A stretch of 64,000 nucleotides of DNA, from NCBI RefSeq assembly GCF_000718325.1, contig NZ_JOFV01000005.1, positions 317,847-381,846 on the forward strand, written 5' to 3'. Positions 1-8,641 of this stretch are shown here, in pieces. Source of the DNA: Oerskovia turbata (lineage in GTDB: Bacteria; Actinomycetota; Actinomycetes; Actinomycetales; Cellulomonadaceae). Each line of letters opens with the position of its first letter. Position 1 is the stretch's first letter. Made by a program: the position numbers and the translations under genes. Below the pieces are notes generated by a model. It saw only the letters and a program-made list of their open reading frames with translations, was not told the origin of the DNA and did no database searches.

Positions 1-203
1 CGATCGCCTCGCTCACGTTCGACCTGGTCTCGGGTGCCGTGCCCGCTCGCGGGGCCGTGCACCGGCCCGGTGTGCTCGACGAGGACATCCGCGAGCTCAT
101 CGAGGACTACGCCGACCTCACCGACGTCACGCTCGCCGGCATGGTCGTCAGCGAGACCGCGTTCGCCCTCGTCGACCGGATGCTCACCGCGCTCGAGGAG
201 TAG
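1..203 (+). CDS. C-terminal fragment of an unrecognised protein
   Basis: An open frame enters from the left edge and ends at TAG 201-203, giving the last 66 residues or so. The tail is acidic and helical (it includes LDEDIRELIEDYADL and ends in MLTALEE) and shows GC-rich codon use like its neighbours. No family signature is visible; the amphipathic helices would suit the ligand domain of a TetR-type regulator, but that is only a guess. It converges on the SDR gene with 24 bp between stops. Confidence 0.55.
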   Translation, partial: IASLTFDLVSGAVPARGAVHRPGVLDEDIRELIEDYADLTDVTLAGMVVSETAFALVDRMLTALEE

Positions 204-227
204 GTCGCAGCAGGTCGGTCGCCCGGC

Positions 228-1862
228 CTACCTGCCCTCGGCCGCTGCCGCTGCCGCCGCTGCTCGCTCCGCGGCCTCGGCGATGTTCTTCTGCATGCCC
301 CCGAACACGACGCCGTGGAACGGCGCGACCGACCACCAGTACACCTGCCCGGCGAGCCCGTGCGGGTGGAACAGCGCCCGCTGCGCGAAGTAGGACCGTC
401 CCGGCCCGGACGCCTCCTCGGGAGCTGGACCGACGTCGTCGGGCCCCGTGATCTCCTCGGCCGAATCGTCGACGCGCAGCTCGAGCCACGCCAGACCCGG
501 CAGCCGCATCTCGGCACGCAGCAGCAGGCGCCGACCGGGCTCGATGGCCTCGACCCGCCAGAAGTCCAGGACGTCGTCGACCACGAGCGTGCGCTCGTCG
601 CGACGCCCGCGCCGCAGGCCCGGACCGCCCGATAGCCGGTCGAGGAGCCCGCGCACCCGCCACGCGAGCGACCACGAGTACCAGCCGCGCTGCCCGCCGA
701 TCGACTCGATCACGGACCACAGGACGTCGGCGGGGGCGTCGACCACGCGTCGGCGCTCGTCGACGTAGAACGAGCCGCCCGCCCAGTCGGGGTCCGAGGG
801 CAGAGGGTCGCTCGGCGCGCCCTCGACCGCGGCCGACGACCAGCGCGTGGTCACCTCGCCGTCGTGGACGCGCTGGAGCGCGAGCTCGACCGCGCGGCGG
901 AAGCCGATCAGCCCGCCGGGCGGGTCGGGGACGTACCGCGCGATGTCGTGCTCGTCGCACACGACCTCGTGGACCAGGGACTCGACCAGGGGCCGCGCGA
1001 TGCTCGCGGGCACAGGCGTCACAAGACCCACCCAGTGGCTCGACAGGCGCGGGGTCAGGACCGGGACGCTCACGATGAGCCGTCGCGGCAGCCCGGCGAC
1101 CTGCGCGTAGCCCTGCATCATCTGCCGGTAGGTCAGGACGTCGGGCCCGCCGATGTCGAACGCGCGCGAGACGTCGGGGGGCATCGTCGCGCTGCCGACG
1201 AGGTAGCGCAGCACGTCACGGACCGCGATCGGCTGGATGCGGTTGTCGACCCAGCGCGGCGTCGTCATCGCGGGCAGGCGCTCGGTGAGGTAGCGCATCA
1301 TCTCGAACGACGCCGAGCCCGAGCCGAGGATCACCGCGGCCTGGAGCACCGTCGTCGGGACGCCCGAGGCCAGCAGGATCTCGCCCACCTCCTTGCGCGA
1401 GGCCAGGTGCGGCGACAGGTCGGCGTCGTCGACGTCGGGGAACAGGCCGCCCAGGTAGACGATCCGTCCGACGCCCGCCTCGCGGGCCGCCCGGGCGAAC
1501 GTCAGGGCCGTACGCCGGTCACGGGCCGCGAACGAGCGGCCCGTGCCGAGCGAGTGGATCAGGTAGTACGCGACGTCCGCCCCCTGCAGGGCCTCACGGA
1601 TCTGGTCCAGGTCCGACGCGTCCGCCTGCACCAGGTCCACGTGCTGCGCCCAGTCGCGGCCGGCCAGGCGTTCAGGGCGGCGGGCGATCGCGCGGACGCG
1701 GTGCCCGGCGCCCAGGAGCTCGGGGACGAGGCGGCCGCCGACGTAGCCCGTCACGCCCGTGACGGCGACGGTCAGAGGATCCGGACCGGGGGCGGGCCCG
1801 GTGGGCCCTTCGGCGGGGGTGGGCGGAGTGGGCGGGGGAGCGGCGTCGTCGGCTGTGGTCAT
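228..1862 (-). CDS. SDR/NmrA-like oxidoreductase fused to DUF2867 domain
   Basis: The 544-residue protein opens with a proline-rich leader, then a Rossmann NAD(P)-binding fold (VTGVTGYVGG near residue 30, GGxG-type motif) typical of atypical short-chain dehydrogenases of the complex-I NDUFA9/NmrA group. From about residue 330 comes a DUF2867-like region (FYVDERRRVVDAP, then GWYSWSLAWRVRGLLDRL and a C-terminal YFAQRALFHPHGL block). This two-domain architecture is common in actinobacteria and the substrate is unknown. The ATG at 1862 has GGGA about eight bases upstream; an alternative ATG lies at 1874. The open frame continues far upstream to 2300, but that part overlaps the topoisomerase gene and is not likely to be translated. 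It may be co-transcribed with the topoisomerase gene 59 bp upstream. Confidence 0.85.
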   Translation of the reverse strand: MTTADDAAPPPTPPTPAEGPTGPAPGPDPLTVAVTGVTGYVGGRLVPELLGAGHRVRAIARRPERLAGRDWAQHVDLVQADASDLDQIREALQGADVAYYLIHSLGTGRSFAARDRRTALTFARAAREAGVGRIVYLGGLFPDVDDADLSPHLASRKEVGEILLASGVPTTVLQAAVILGSGSASFEMMRYLTERLPAMTTPRWVDNRIQPIAVRDVLRYLVGSATMPPDVSRAFDIGGPDVLTYRQMMQGYAQVAGLPRRLIVSVPVLTPRLSSHWVGLVTPVPASIARPLVESLVHEVVCDEHDIARYVPDPPGGLIGFRRAVELALQRVHDGEVTTRWSSAAVEGAPSDPLPSDPDWAGGSFYVDERRRVVDAPADVLWSVIESIGGQRGWYSWSLAWRVRGLLDRLSGGPGLRRGRRDERTLVVDDVLDFWRVEAIEPGRRLLLRAEMRLPGLAWLELRVDDSAEEITGPDDVGPAPEEASGPGRSYFAQRALFHPHGLAGQVYWWSVAPFHGVVFGGMQKNIAEAAERAAAAAAAAEGR

Positions 1863-1921
1863 GGTGCTTCCCATGGTGACGCGGGCGGCGGCCGCTCGCG
1901 ACCGGCGGCCCTCCGTCCCCC

Positions 1922-2920
1922 TCACCTGAGCAGCTCCAGCACCGCGCGCTCGGCCGCGGCCCGGCTGCGCCGCCTGCCCAGGAGCGGCTCGATGGTCTGC
2001 CCGCGCTCCCAGAGGTCGATCAGCCGCGGGTCGATGTACGACGAGCGTGCGACGGCCGGGGTGTTGCCCAGCTCGTCGGCGACGTCCCGGACCACGCCCG
2101 CGACCACGGCCCGCCGGGCGCGGGCGGACGAGGGCGGTGCGCCCGCGTCCGCGAGAGCGCGGGCGGCGAGGACGGTAGCGTGCCAGGTGCGGAAGTCCTT
2201 CGCGGTCGCGTCCTCGCCCAGGCGCTCCTTGAGGTAGGAGGTCACGTCCGCGCTCGACACGTCGTGCCAGGCGACGCCGCCCGGCGTCTCCTCGCGCCAC
2301 GCGAGCAGGTCGCCCGCGCCCCGACGCCGCACGAGCGTCGTGACGACCTCGCGCACCCGTCCGTCCTCGACGACGACGTCGCGCACCTGCCCCGACTTCG
2401 CGGGGTAGCGGAAGTGGACCGAGCCGTCGCGCCGCACGCGCACGTGCTCGGTGCGCAGCGTCGCGAGCCCGTGGCTGCCGTTCTGCTTCGCGTACGCCTC
2501 GCTGCCGGCGCGGAAGTAGGCGAGGTCCAGGAGCCGGAACGCGAGCGCGAGGACCTTGGCCCGCGGCATCCCGTCCGCCGCGAGGTCCTGGGCGACCCGG
2601 CGGCGCGCGGCAGGGAGCCGCGCGCCGACCGCCAGGACGTGGTCGAACTTGCGCCGGGCCCTGCGCTCACGCCACTGGTCGTGGTACAGGTACTGGCCGC
2701 GTCCTGCGTCGTCGTACCCGAAGGCCTGGATGTGGCCGTTCGGGTAGCGGCAGATCCAGACGTCCGACCAGGCGGGCGGGACGACCAGGCGGGTGCAGCG
2801 CGCGACCTCGTCCGGGTCGCTCAGCCGCGAGCCGTCCACGTCGAGGTACGAGAACCCCTTCCCGTGACGGCGTCGGCCGTACCCGGGAGAGGAGACCGAG
2901 ACGCGGCGCAGGCGGACCAT
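1922..2920 (-). CDS. DNA topoisomerase IB (poxvirus type)
   Basis: The 332-residue protein matches bacterial type IB topoisomerases, which relax supercoils through a 3'-phosphotyrosine intermediate. The N-terminal domain contains YPNGHIQAFGYDDAGRGQY and the catalytic domain contains the KQNGSHGLATLR region, TAKDFRTWHAT, and the active-site tyrosine in SSYIDPRLI (Tyr295). Length and order of motifs agree with the family. The start is the ATG at 2920. In other bacteria these enzymes are accessory to topoisomerase I, and nothing nearby suggests a special role. Confidence 0.93.
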   Translation of the reverse strand: MVRLRRVSVSSPGYGRRRHGKGFSYLDVDGSRLSDPDEVARCTRLVVPPAWSDVWICRYPNGHIQAFGYDDAGRGQYLYHDQWRERRARRKFDHVLAVGARLPAARRRVAQDLAADGMPRAKVLALAFRLLDLAYFRAGSEAYAKQNGSHGLATLRTEHVRVRRDGSVHFRYPAKSGQVRDVVVEDGRVREVVTTLVRRRGAGDLLAWREETPGGVAWHDVSSADVTSYLKERLGEDATAKDFRTWHATVLAARALADAGAPPSSARARRAVVAGVVRDVADELGNTPAVARSSYIDPRLIDLWERGQTIEPLLGRRRSRAAAERAVLELLR

Positions 2921-2968
2921 CCGGTCATCCTGCCCCGCGCCCCAGGGACTCGCTCGTCAGCCGAACGT

Positions 2969-3991
2969 TCAGACCGGCAGCCGCAGCATGCCCTCCTGCG
3001 CGATGCTCGCCACGAGCGTCCCGTCGCGCGTGAAGACGCGGGCGGCGCCGAGGCCCCGCCCGCCCTGCGCGCTCGGGGAGGACTGGACGTAGAGCAGCCA
3101 CTCGTCGACGCGTGCGTCGCGGTGCCACCACATGGCGTGGTCGAGGCTCGCGATCGAGGCACCGGGCGTGACCCAGCTCGACCCGGTCTTGCGCAGCACG
3201 GGCTCGAGCATGATCTGGTCGCACGCGTACGCCATGAGGGCGCGGTGCAGGAGCTGGTCGCCCTCGACGGGCCCGCGGGCCTTCATCCACACCATCTGCT
3301 GGTCGGTGCGCTCGGCACCGGGGCCCAGGTAGAGCGAGCCGCCCACGTGGCGCAGGTCGAACGCGGCCTCGTGCGAGCGCGAGCGCGCGGCGGGGTGCGG
3401 GATCTTGCCGAGCTCGTCGAACGCCGACGGCAGGGTCTCGGGGTCCGGGGCCTCGGGCATGGGCGACGTGTGGTCGACGCCGTCCTGCTCCTCCTGGAAC
3501 GACGCGATCATCGACAGGATCGGCTTGCCGTGCTGGACGGCGTGCGTGCGGCGTGCGCTGAACGAGCGGCCGTCGCGCAGCTTCTCGACGGCGAACTCGA
3601 TGGGGGCGTCGAGGTCGCCCGCGCGCAGGAAGTAGCCGTGCATCGAGTGGGGTCGGCGATCACCCTCGACGGTCAGCCCCGCGGCGATGAGCGCCTGGGC
3701 GAGGACCTGTCCGCCGTAGATCCGGGCGTTGGGCTGGTCGACGCTCAGGCCGCCGAAGCGCACGTCGGCGCCGTCGGAACGCGAGTCGTCGGCAGGCTTC
3801 TGCTGGAGCTGGAGCGCCCGCAGCAGGTTGCCGAGCGGGTCGCGCGCGAGCTCGTCGGCCGTGACCTTGGTGCGCAGGGGCCCGGCCGGAGTGGCCTGGG
3901 CAGCGCGGGCGGTCTCGTCGGGCTGGCCGGGCTGGTGGGTCTGGCCGGGCTGCCGGGTCTGGTCGGCGCGGGGGGCACTCACGTCGGTCAC
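2969..3991 (-). CDS. tesB: Acyl-CoA thioesterase II (TesB family)
   Basis: This 340-residue double-hotdog protein carries TesB features: RIYGGQVLAQALIAAG in the first hotdog, PHSMHGYFLRAGD, and a second hotdog with ASLDHAMWWHRD. TesB hydrolyses medium- and long-chain acyl-CoA to free acid and CoA in the cytoplasm. The first 35 residues are a low-complexity Gln/Pro/Gly-rich extension with repeated TRQPGQTHQPGQP units not found in the enterobacterial enzyme, so the true start could be internal. It begins one base after the globin stop, so the two genes very probably share a transcript. Confidence 0.92.
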   Translation of the reverse strand: MTDVSAPRADQTRQPGQTHQPGQPDETARAAQATPAGPLRTKVTADELARDPLGNLLRALQLQQKPADDSRSDGADVRFGGLSVDQPNARIYGGQVLAQALIAAGLTVEGDRRPHSMHGYFLRAGDLDAPIEFAVEKLRDGRSFSARRTHAVQHGKPILSMIASFQEEQDGVDHTSPMPEAPDPETLPSAFDELGKIPHPAARSRSHEAAFDLRHVGGSLYLGPGAERTDQQMVWMKARGPVEGDQLLHRALMAYACDQIMLEPVLRKTGSSWVTPGASIASLDHAMWWHRDARVDEWLLYVQSSPSAQGGRGLGAARVFTRDGTLVASIAQEGMLRLPV

Positions 3992-3992
3992 G

Positions 3993-4487
3993 TCACTCCT
4001 CGAAGGTGTTGATCAGCGAGTGGGCGGCACGTTCCAGGTAGTCCCAGAGCGTGGCCTCGTGCAGCGGGGCGAGGTCGAGCGAGTCGACGCCGGCACGCAT
4101 GTGCGCGAGCCAGCGGTCCCTCGCGTCGGGGTTGACCTTGAAGGGGGCGTGGCGCATGCGCAGGCGGGGGTGGCCGCGCTGCTCCGAGTACGTCGTGGGG
4201 CCGCCCCAGTACTGCTCGAGGAACATGGTCAGCCGGACCTTGGCGGGGCCGAGGTCCTCCTCGGGGTACATGGGCTTGAGGACGGGGTCCGCGGCCACCC
4301 CCTCGTAGAACACGTCGACGAGCCGCACGAACGTCTCGTGCCCCCCGATCGCGTCGTAGAAGCTGTCCGAGGATGCGACGGACTCGCGCAGGCGCGGGGG
4401 CGCGGCGCTCACCGGGAGGGCAGCGGAGGGGCCTCCAGGCGGCGGCGCGGGCGTGCCGCCGGGGTGGGGGACGGGATCGCTGGTCAC
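3993..4487 (-). CDS. Group II truncated haemoglobin (trHbO type)
   Basis: The 164-residue protein has a proline-rich N-terminus of about 40 residues followed by a 2/2 globin fold: [38 protein letters not shown], the [14 protein letters not shown] segment and [11 protein letters not shown] with proximal His113. The Trp in RWLAHM corresponds to the G8 tryptophan conserved in group II globins. Family members bind O2 or NO and serve in oxidative or nitrosative stress. The TesB gene starts one base after its stop; globin-plus-lipid-enzyme pairs are frequent in actinobacteria, but the functional link is unclear. Confidence 0.92.
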   Translation of the reverse strand: MTSDPVPHPGGTPAPPPGGPSAALPVSAAPPRLRESVASSDSFYDAIGGHETFVRLVDVFYEGVAADPVLKPMYPEEDLGPAKVRLTMFLEQYWGGPTTYSEQRGHPRLRMRHAPFKVNPDARDRWLAHMRAGVDSLDLAPLHEATLWDYLERAAHSLINTFEE

Positions 4488-4559
4488 GCGGCCATCATCC
4501 CATCCGGTCGCGCACGTCCGGGCGTCCGGGCGACGTGACGCTCGCCGCTGTCGGGCTCC

Positions 4560-6251
4560 TCACAGCCCCAGCCCGTCGAGCTGGGGGAGGGCCGCCCGGA
4601 CCGAGGCGCGCGCGTCGGCCGCGCTCTCGGCCGCGAGCGCGAGCTGCGCGACCTCGCGGCACTCCGCGATCGTGACCGCGCCCAGCAGCGCGGCGACGTC
4701 GGGGATCGCGCGCGCCGTCATCGACAGCGAGGACACGCCGAGCCCGACGAGCACGGCCGCGAGCACGGGGTTCGACGCCGCCTCGCCGCACACGCCCACG
4801 GGCCGCCCCTGGAGGTCCCCGCCGCGGCAGGTCGCGGCGACCAGCTGGAGGACCGCAGGCTGCCACGGGTCGCTGAGCTCGGCGAGCGAGCCCAGGAGGC
4901 GGTCGGCGGCCATGGTGTACTGCGTGAGGTCGTTGGTGCCGATCGAGGCGAAGTGCGCGCGGGCGAGCACGGGACCGGCGAGCAGGGCTGCGCTGGGCAC
5001 CTCGATCATGACGCCCGCGGTGTCCAGCCCGTGGGCCGCGCACCGGGCGACGAACCACTCGGCCTCGGCGACGGTCGAGACCATGGGGGCCATGACCCAC
5101 ACCACGGCCTCCTCGGCCGCGGCTGCGAGCGAGACGGCCTCGAGCTGCTGCTCCAGGAGGTCGGGCCACTTCTCGGCCGTGCGCAGCCCGCGCACCCCCA
5201 GTGCAGGGTTCTCCTCGTCGTCGACCGACAGGAAGTGCAGGGGCTTGTCGGCGCCCGAGTCGAGCGTGCGGATCACGACCTTGCGGCCGGGGAACGCGTG
5301 GAAGACCGTGCGGTAGGCGTCGACCTGCTCGGCGACCGTCGGTGGCTCCTCACGGTCGAGGAACGCGAACTCGGAGCGGAAGAGCCCCACCCCCTCGGCC
5401 CCGGCGGCCGCGGCGGGTTCGGCGCCCGCGGGGTCGCCGATGTTGGCCAGGAGCTGGACCCGGTGGCCGTCCGCGGTGCGTCCTTCGCCCGAGAAGGTCC
5501 GCACGGTCGCGGCGAGCGCCCGGGCGGTCGCGACCTGCTCGTCCGTGGGGTGGACCAGGACGGTCCCGGCCGACCCGTCGACGAGGACCGTGTCGCCCGC
5601 GTCGAGCGCCTCGCTCGCCCCGGCCGCGGCGACGACCGCGGGGATGCCCATGGCGTTGGCGACGATCGCGGTGTGCGACGTGGGCCCGGCGCCGTCGGTC
5701 ACGATCGCGAGCACACGCGCCGGGTCGAGGCCCGCGGTCACCGACGGGGCCAGGTCGAGCGCGACCAGCACGAACGGTTCGGGGTGGTCCGGCACGCCCG
5801 GTGCGGGGCGGCCCGAGAGCGCGGCGACGATCCGGTCGCGCACGTCCGCGATGTCGCGCGCACGCTCGGCGAAGTACCCGCCGAGGGCCTCGAACTGCTG
5901 CGCGACCGACTCGGCGGCCTCCCACACGGCACGCTCGGCGATCAGGTGCTCGTCGACGACGCGCCGGGCGGCGTCGGCCGCGAGCGTGGGGTCGGCGGCC
6001 ATCGCGGCCGTGGCCTCCAGGACGTCGCGCGTGTCCCCGGTCGCGGTGGCCGCAGCCCGTTCGAGGTCCGCCTGCACCTGGGCGGCTGCGACCGGGATAC
6101 GGTCGGCCTCGGCGCGCAGGTCGGCCGTGGGGCGCAGGCGGAGCCCGGGGGAGGGTTCCGCGAGCGGTTCGGGCAGGAAGACGACCGGCCCGACGACCTT
6201 CCCGGGGCACACCCCGATACCGGTGATCGTCCGCTGTTCCTCGCTGGCCAC
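4560..6251 (-). CDS. ptsI: Phosphoenolpyruvate-protein phosphotransferase, PTS enzyme I
   Basis: The 563-residue enzyme I takes phosphate from PEP onto a histidine (GAGPTSHTAIVA, His near residue 192) and passes it to HPr. The C-terminal PEP-binding barrel shows LFRSEFAFLDREEPPT, the IRTLDSGADK stretch, and the signature IGTNDLTQYTMAADR. I place the start at GTG 6251 because AGGAGG lies five bases upstream and the encoded VASEEQRTITGIGVCPG begins where other EI proteins begin. The reading frame stays open to 7178, but that extension lies antisense to EIIB and EIIA. No HPr gene is in the window. It is divergent from EIIB/EIIA across 238 bp. Confidence 0.96.
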   Translation of the reverse strand: MASEEQRTITGIGVCPGKVVGPVVFLPEPLAEPSPGLRLRPTADLRAEADRIPVAAAQVQADLERAAATATGDTRDVLEATAAMAADPTLAADAARRVVDEHLIAERAVWEAAESVAQQFEALGGYFAERARDIADVRDRIVAALSGRPAPGVPDHPEPFVLVALDLAPSVTAGLDPARVLAIVTDGAGPTSHTAIVANAMGIPAVVAAAGASEALDAGDTVLVDGSAGTVLVHPTDEQVATARALAATVRTFSGEGRTADGHRVQLLANIGDPAGAEPAAAAGAEGVGLFRSEFAFLDREEPPTVAEQVDAYRTVFHAFPGRKVVIRTLDSGADKPLHFLSVDDEENPALGVRGLRTAEKWPDLLEQQLEAVSLAAAAEEAVVWVMAPMVSTVAEAEWFVARCAAHGLDTAGVMIEVPSAALLAGPVLARAHFASIGTNDLTQYTMAADRLLGSLAELSDPWQPAVLQLVAATCRGGDLQGRPVGVCGEAASNPVLAAVLVGLGVSSLSMTARAIPDVAALLGAVTIAECREVAQLALAAESAADARASVRAALPQLDGLGL

Positions 6252-6489
6252 GACGTCCTCCTGAGCTCGCCCGGTCCCGGCGGTCGGCCGGGTTCCCCTC
6301 CCTGGCAGTGTTCCCCAGCCGCGAGCCGAGCGCCAAGCGGGCAGGCGGCAGCTCGACGGGGCGGGGGGAAATCGCCCGCTGTTCTCCCTCGGCCGCACGT
6401 GCTGTGAGACTAGGGTGGAGGAAAGAGGCCTGTTCGCAGGCCTTCCCCCCGGCAACGGCGCCCGCAGCACAGGAGTCAGGAGTTCGTAG

Positions 6490-6720
6490 ATGAGCAAGGC
6501 ACAGCAGATCCTCGAGGCGCTCGGCGGACAGTCGAACGTGGTCGACCTCGAACCCTGCATCACCCGGCTGCGCGTCGAGGTGACCAACCCGGCGCTCGTC
6601 GACGAGGTCGGCCTCAAGGCCACGGGGGCGTTCGGCGTGGTGCGCTCGGGCCGCGTCATCCAGGTGATCGTGGGCCCCGAGGCGGACAACCTCGCCGCCG
6701 AGCTCGACACCCTGCGCTGA
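6490..6720 (+). CDS. PTS glucose/sucrose-family EIIB domain as a stand-alone protein
   Basis: The 76-residue protein is a complete EIIB domain of the glucose-glucoside family: KAQQILEALGGQSNVVDLEPCITRLRVEV with the phosphorylatable Cys23 in the EPCITRLR motif, and ending just after the GPEADNLAAELD segment. Usually this domain is fused to EIIC; here it is a separate ORF followed by a separate EIIA nine bases downstream. CAGGAG lies ten bases before the ATG. It would pass phosphate from EIIA to a sugar bound by an EIIC that is not encoded here. Confidence 0.93.
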   Translation: MSKAQQILEALGGQSNVVDLEPCITRLRVEVTNPALVDEVGLKATGAFGVVRSGRVIQVIVGPEADNLAAELDTLR

Positions 6721-6729
6721 CACGAGCAG

Positions 6730-7269
6730 ATGCCACCGACCGGTTCCGCACCTCCAGCGCCCCCCGCAGGTTCCGGCACGTCGACGGACGAGGCCGGGCC
6801 CCGCGAACGCCTACGCGTGGGAGCACCGGTGAGCGGCACGGTCGTGGCGCTGCGCGACGTCCCTGACCCCGTGTTCGCGCAGGCGTTCGCCGGGCCCGGA
6901 CTCGCGATCGAACCCTCGGTGGACGGCGACGGGATCTCCACGGTCGTGGCCCCCGCCGCGGGCACGGTCGGTTCACTGTTCCCGCACGCCTTCGCGCTCG
7001 AGGCGACCGGTGGGCGCACCGTCCTGGTCCACCTGGGCATCGACACGGTGCGGCTCGGGGGAGAGGGGTTCCAGCTCCACGTCGAGCCGGGAGACCGGGT
7101 CGAGGCGGGCGCGACCCTGCTGTCCTGGGAGCCGCCGCGAGTGGCCGCGCTGGGCCTGGCGACAGTGTGCTCGGTCATCGCGCTCCAGGGCGACCCGTCG
7201 CTCCTGACGTCGCTCGTCCGCCCGGGCGCGGCCGTCCGGGCGGGCGATCCGATCCTCGCCTGGGGCTGA
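6730..7269 (+). CDS. crr: PTS glucose-type EIIA
   Basis: The 179-residue protein has a flexible Pro/Ser/Gly-rich leader of about 25 residues and then an EIIA-Glc domain. The two active-site histidines are present: His86 in FPHAFALEATGG and the phosphorylated His101 in VLVHLGIDTVRLGGEGF. The C-terminal GDRVEAGATLL and AVRAGDPIL are also typical. It follows EIIB by nine bases and is probably in the same operon, with phosphate flow EI (divergent gene) to HPr to EIIA to EIIB. The ribosome-binding site is weak, so the exact start within the leader is uncertain. Confidence 0.93.
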   Translation: MPPTGSAPPAPPAGSGTSTDEAGPRERLRVGAPVSGTVVALRDVPDPVFAQAFAGPGLAIEPSVDGDGISTVVAPAAGTVGSLFPHAFALEATGGRTVLVHLGIDTVRLGGEGFQLHVEPGDRVEAGATLLSWEPPRVAALGLATVCSVIALQGDPSLLTSLVRPGAAVRAGDPILAWG

Positions 7270-7270
7270 G

Positions 7271-7289
7271 GACCGGCCCGCTGCCGGTC
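7271..7289. terminator. Short convergent hairpin between EIIA and MscS genes
   Basis: A perfect 7-bp GC-rich stem (7271-7277 with 7283-7289, 5-base loop) fills the 22-bp gap between two convergent stop codons, so it probably ends both transcripts. There is no U-run, as is usual in this group. Confidence 0.55.
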
Positions 7290-7291
7290 GG

Positions 7292-8425
7292 CTACCTGTC
7301 CGGCTGTGCCGGGTCGTCCGGCAGCGCGTCGCGCGTCTGCAGCGAGTCCTTGGCCTGCACCTCGTCCTTCGGCTGCACGACGTCGCGCGCCTGCAGGGCG
7401 TCCGGGTTCTGCGCGGTGTCACGGTTGTGCACCGCGTCCTTGTCGTGCACCGCGTCCTGCGGTGCTGCCTCGAGGGCAGCGGGCGGCTCGGCGCCGGCCA
7501 GCGGCACGTGCGCCGCGGCGAGGCGCTCGCGGACCGTGGTGCGCAGCGCACGGGAGATCTCGCCCTGCATCGAGGCCTGGGTCTTGACGGAGACCTTGAG
7601 GACCATCTCCTCGGGGGTCATCGACTCGATGCCGGACACGGCGGGCTGCTCCAGGAGGTAGGTGCCCAGGACGGGGTCGGCGGCGACGGCCTCGCCGGCC
7701 TCGCGCAGGACCCGCTCGACCTGGTCGAGGTCCGCGAAGTAGGCGACGTGTACCTCGGCCGAGGCGCGGCCCCACTCCTGCGACTTGTTGCCCGTGCGCA
7801 GGATCTCGCCGTTGCGGATGTACCAGAGGGTGCCGTCGCCGTCGCGGACCTTGGTCACGCGCAGCGCGACCTCCTCGACCGTCCCGGCCACGACGCCGAA
7901 GTCGACCGAGTCGCCCACGCCGTACTGGTCCTCGAGCAGCATGAACGTGCCCGACAGGAAGTCCTTGACGAGGCTCTGTGCGCCGAAGCCCAGCGCGACG
8001 CCCACGATCCCGGCGGATGCGAGGAACGGCGCGATGTTCATGCCCAGCTCGGTGAGCACCATGAGGACGATCGTCGATCCGAGCAGGATGTTCGCGGTCG
8101 AGCGCAGGACCGAGCCGATCGTGCGGGCACGCTGGGCCCGACGTGCGCTCGCGAGAGGGTTGGCGCGCAGCAGGACGTTGCCCACGGGCGACGCGGACAG
8201 GCCCTTGAGGCCCGTCATGCCGCGCCGATCGGTGAGGGGGGTGCCGTCGGCGATGTGCTCGGTCACGCGGCGGATGACGCGGCGGATCACGGCCAGCAGG
8301 ACGGAGCCGATCACGACGATGAGGATGATCCGCAGCGGCGTGCCGAGGAACCAGTCGAGCCACACGTTGGCGTGCTCGGCGATCTCGTCGCCGATGTCGG
8401 TGGGGGACGGGGACGGGGAAGCCAT
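7292..8425 (-). CDS. MscS-family mechanosensitive channel with hexapeptide-repeat tail
   Basis: The 377-residue membrane protein has one clear N-terminal membrane segment (LRIILIVVIGSVLLAVI), two more around residues 105-150 (ILLGSTIVLMVL and FLASAGIVGVALGFGAQSLVKDF, the TM3/MscS pore pattern), the beta domain with GVGDSVDFGVVAGTVEEVALR, and a mixed domain (LEQPAVSGIESM). The family gates solute efflux on hypo-osmotic shock. The last 50 residues are not family-like: eight consecutive six-residue units of the form D-x-(V/L/A)-(H/Q/P)-x-(K/R/P/D), see the repeat entry. It converges on EIIA. Confidence 0.92.
   Translation of the reverse strand: MASPSPSPTDIGDEIAEHANVWLDWFLGTPLRIILIVVIGSVLLAVIRRVIRRVTEHIADGTPLTDRRGMTGLKGLSASPVGNVLLRANPLASARRAQRARTIGSVLRSTANILLGSTIVLMVLTELGMNIAPFLASAGIVGVALGFGAQSLVKDFLSGTFMLLEDQYGVGDSVDFGVVAGTVEEVALRVTKVRDGDGTLWYIRNGEILRTGNKSQEWGRASAEVHVAYFADLDQVERVLREAGEAVAADPVLGTYLLEQPAVSGIESMTPEEMVLKVSVKTQASMQGEISRALRTTVRERLAAAHVPLAGAEPPAALEAAPQDAVHDKDAVHNRDTAQNPDALQARDVVQPKDEVQAKDSLQTRDALPDDPAQPDR
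7313..7456 (-). repeat. Eight-copy hexapeptide-coding repeat in MscS C-terminus
   Basis: On the coding strand this 144-bp stretch encodes DAVHDK, DAVHNR, DTAQNP, DALQAR, DVVQPK, DEVQAK, DSLQTR, DALPDD in tandem. Codons differ between units, so the repeat is kept at protein level and is not a fresh DNA expansion. The tail is cytoplasmic by the channel's known topology, highly charged and probably alpha-helical or extended. Confidence 0.85.
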
Positions 8426-8641
8426 CCCGGCAGGTTACCCGCCGCAGCGAGCGGCCCGACGACGTCGGGCGCCTCACGTGACGAGCCTCACCGGCCGCGG
8501 GGGACGGGTCCTGCGGAGGGCCTGTGAGGACGGTGCGCGGGCGGTGTGCGCACGGGTCCGAGGGGCTGAACCTGGCGACCACCCGCGCCACACCGGGCGC
8601 AAGGCCTGCCGTCGCCCCCGTGCTCTGGCAGGATCACCCTC

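Noticed and set aside
6252..7178. N-terminal extension of ptsI by about 300 codons
   Set aside because: It is antisense to EIIB and EIIA, and the AGGAGG plus GTG at 6251 gives the normal enzyme I length.
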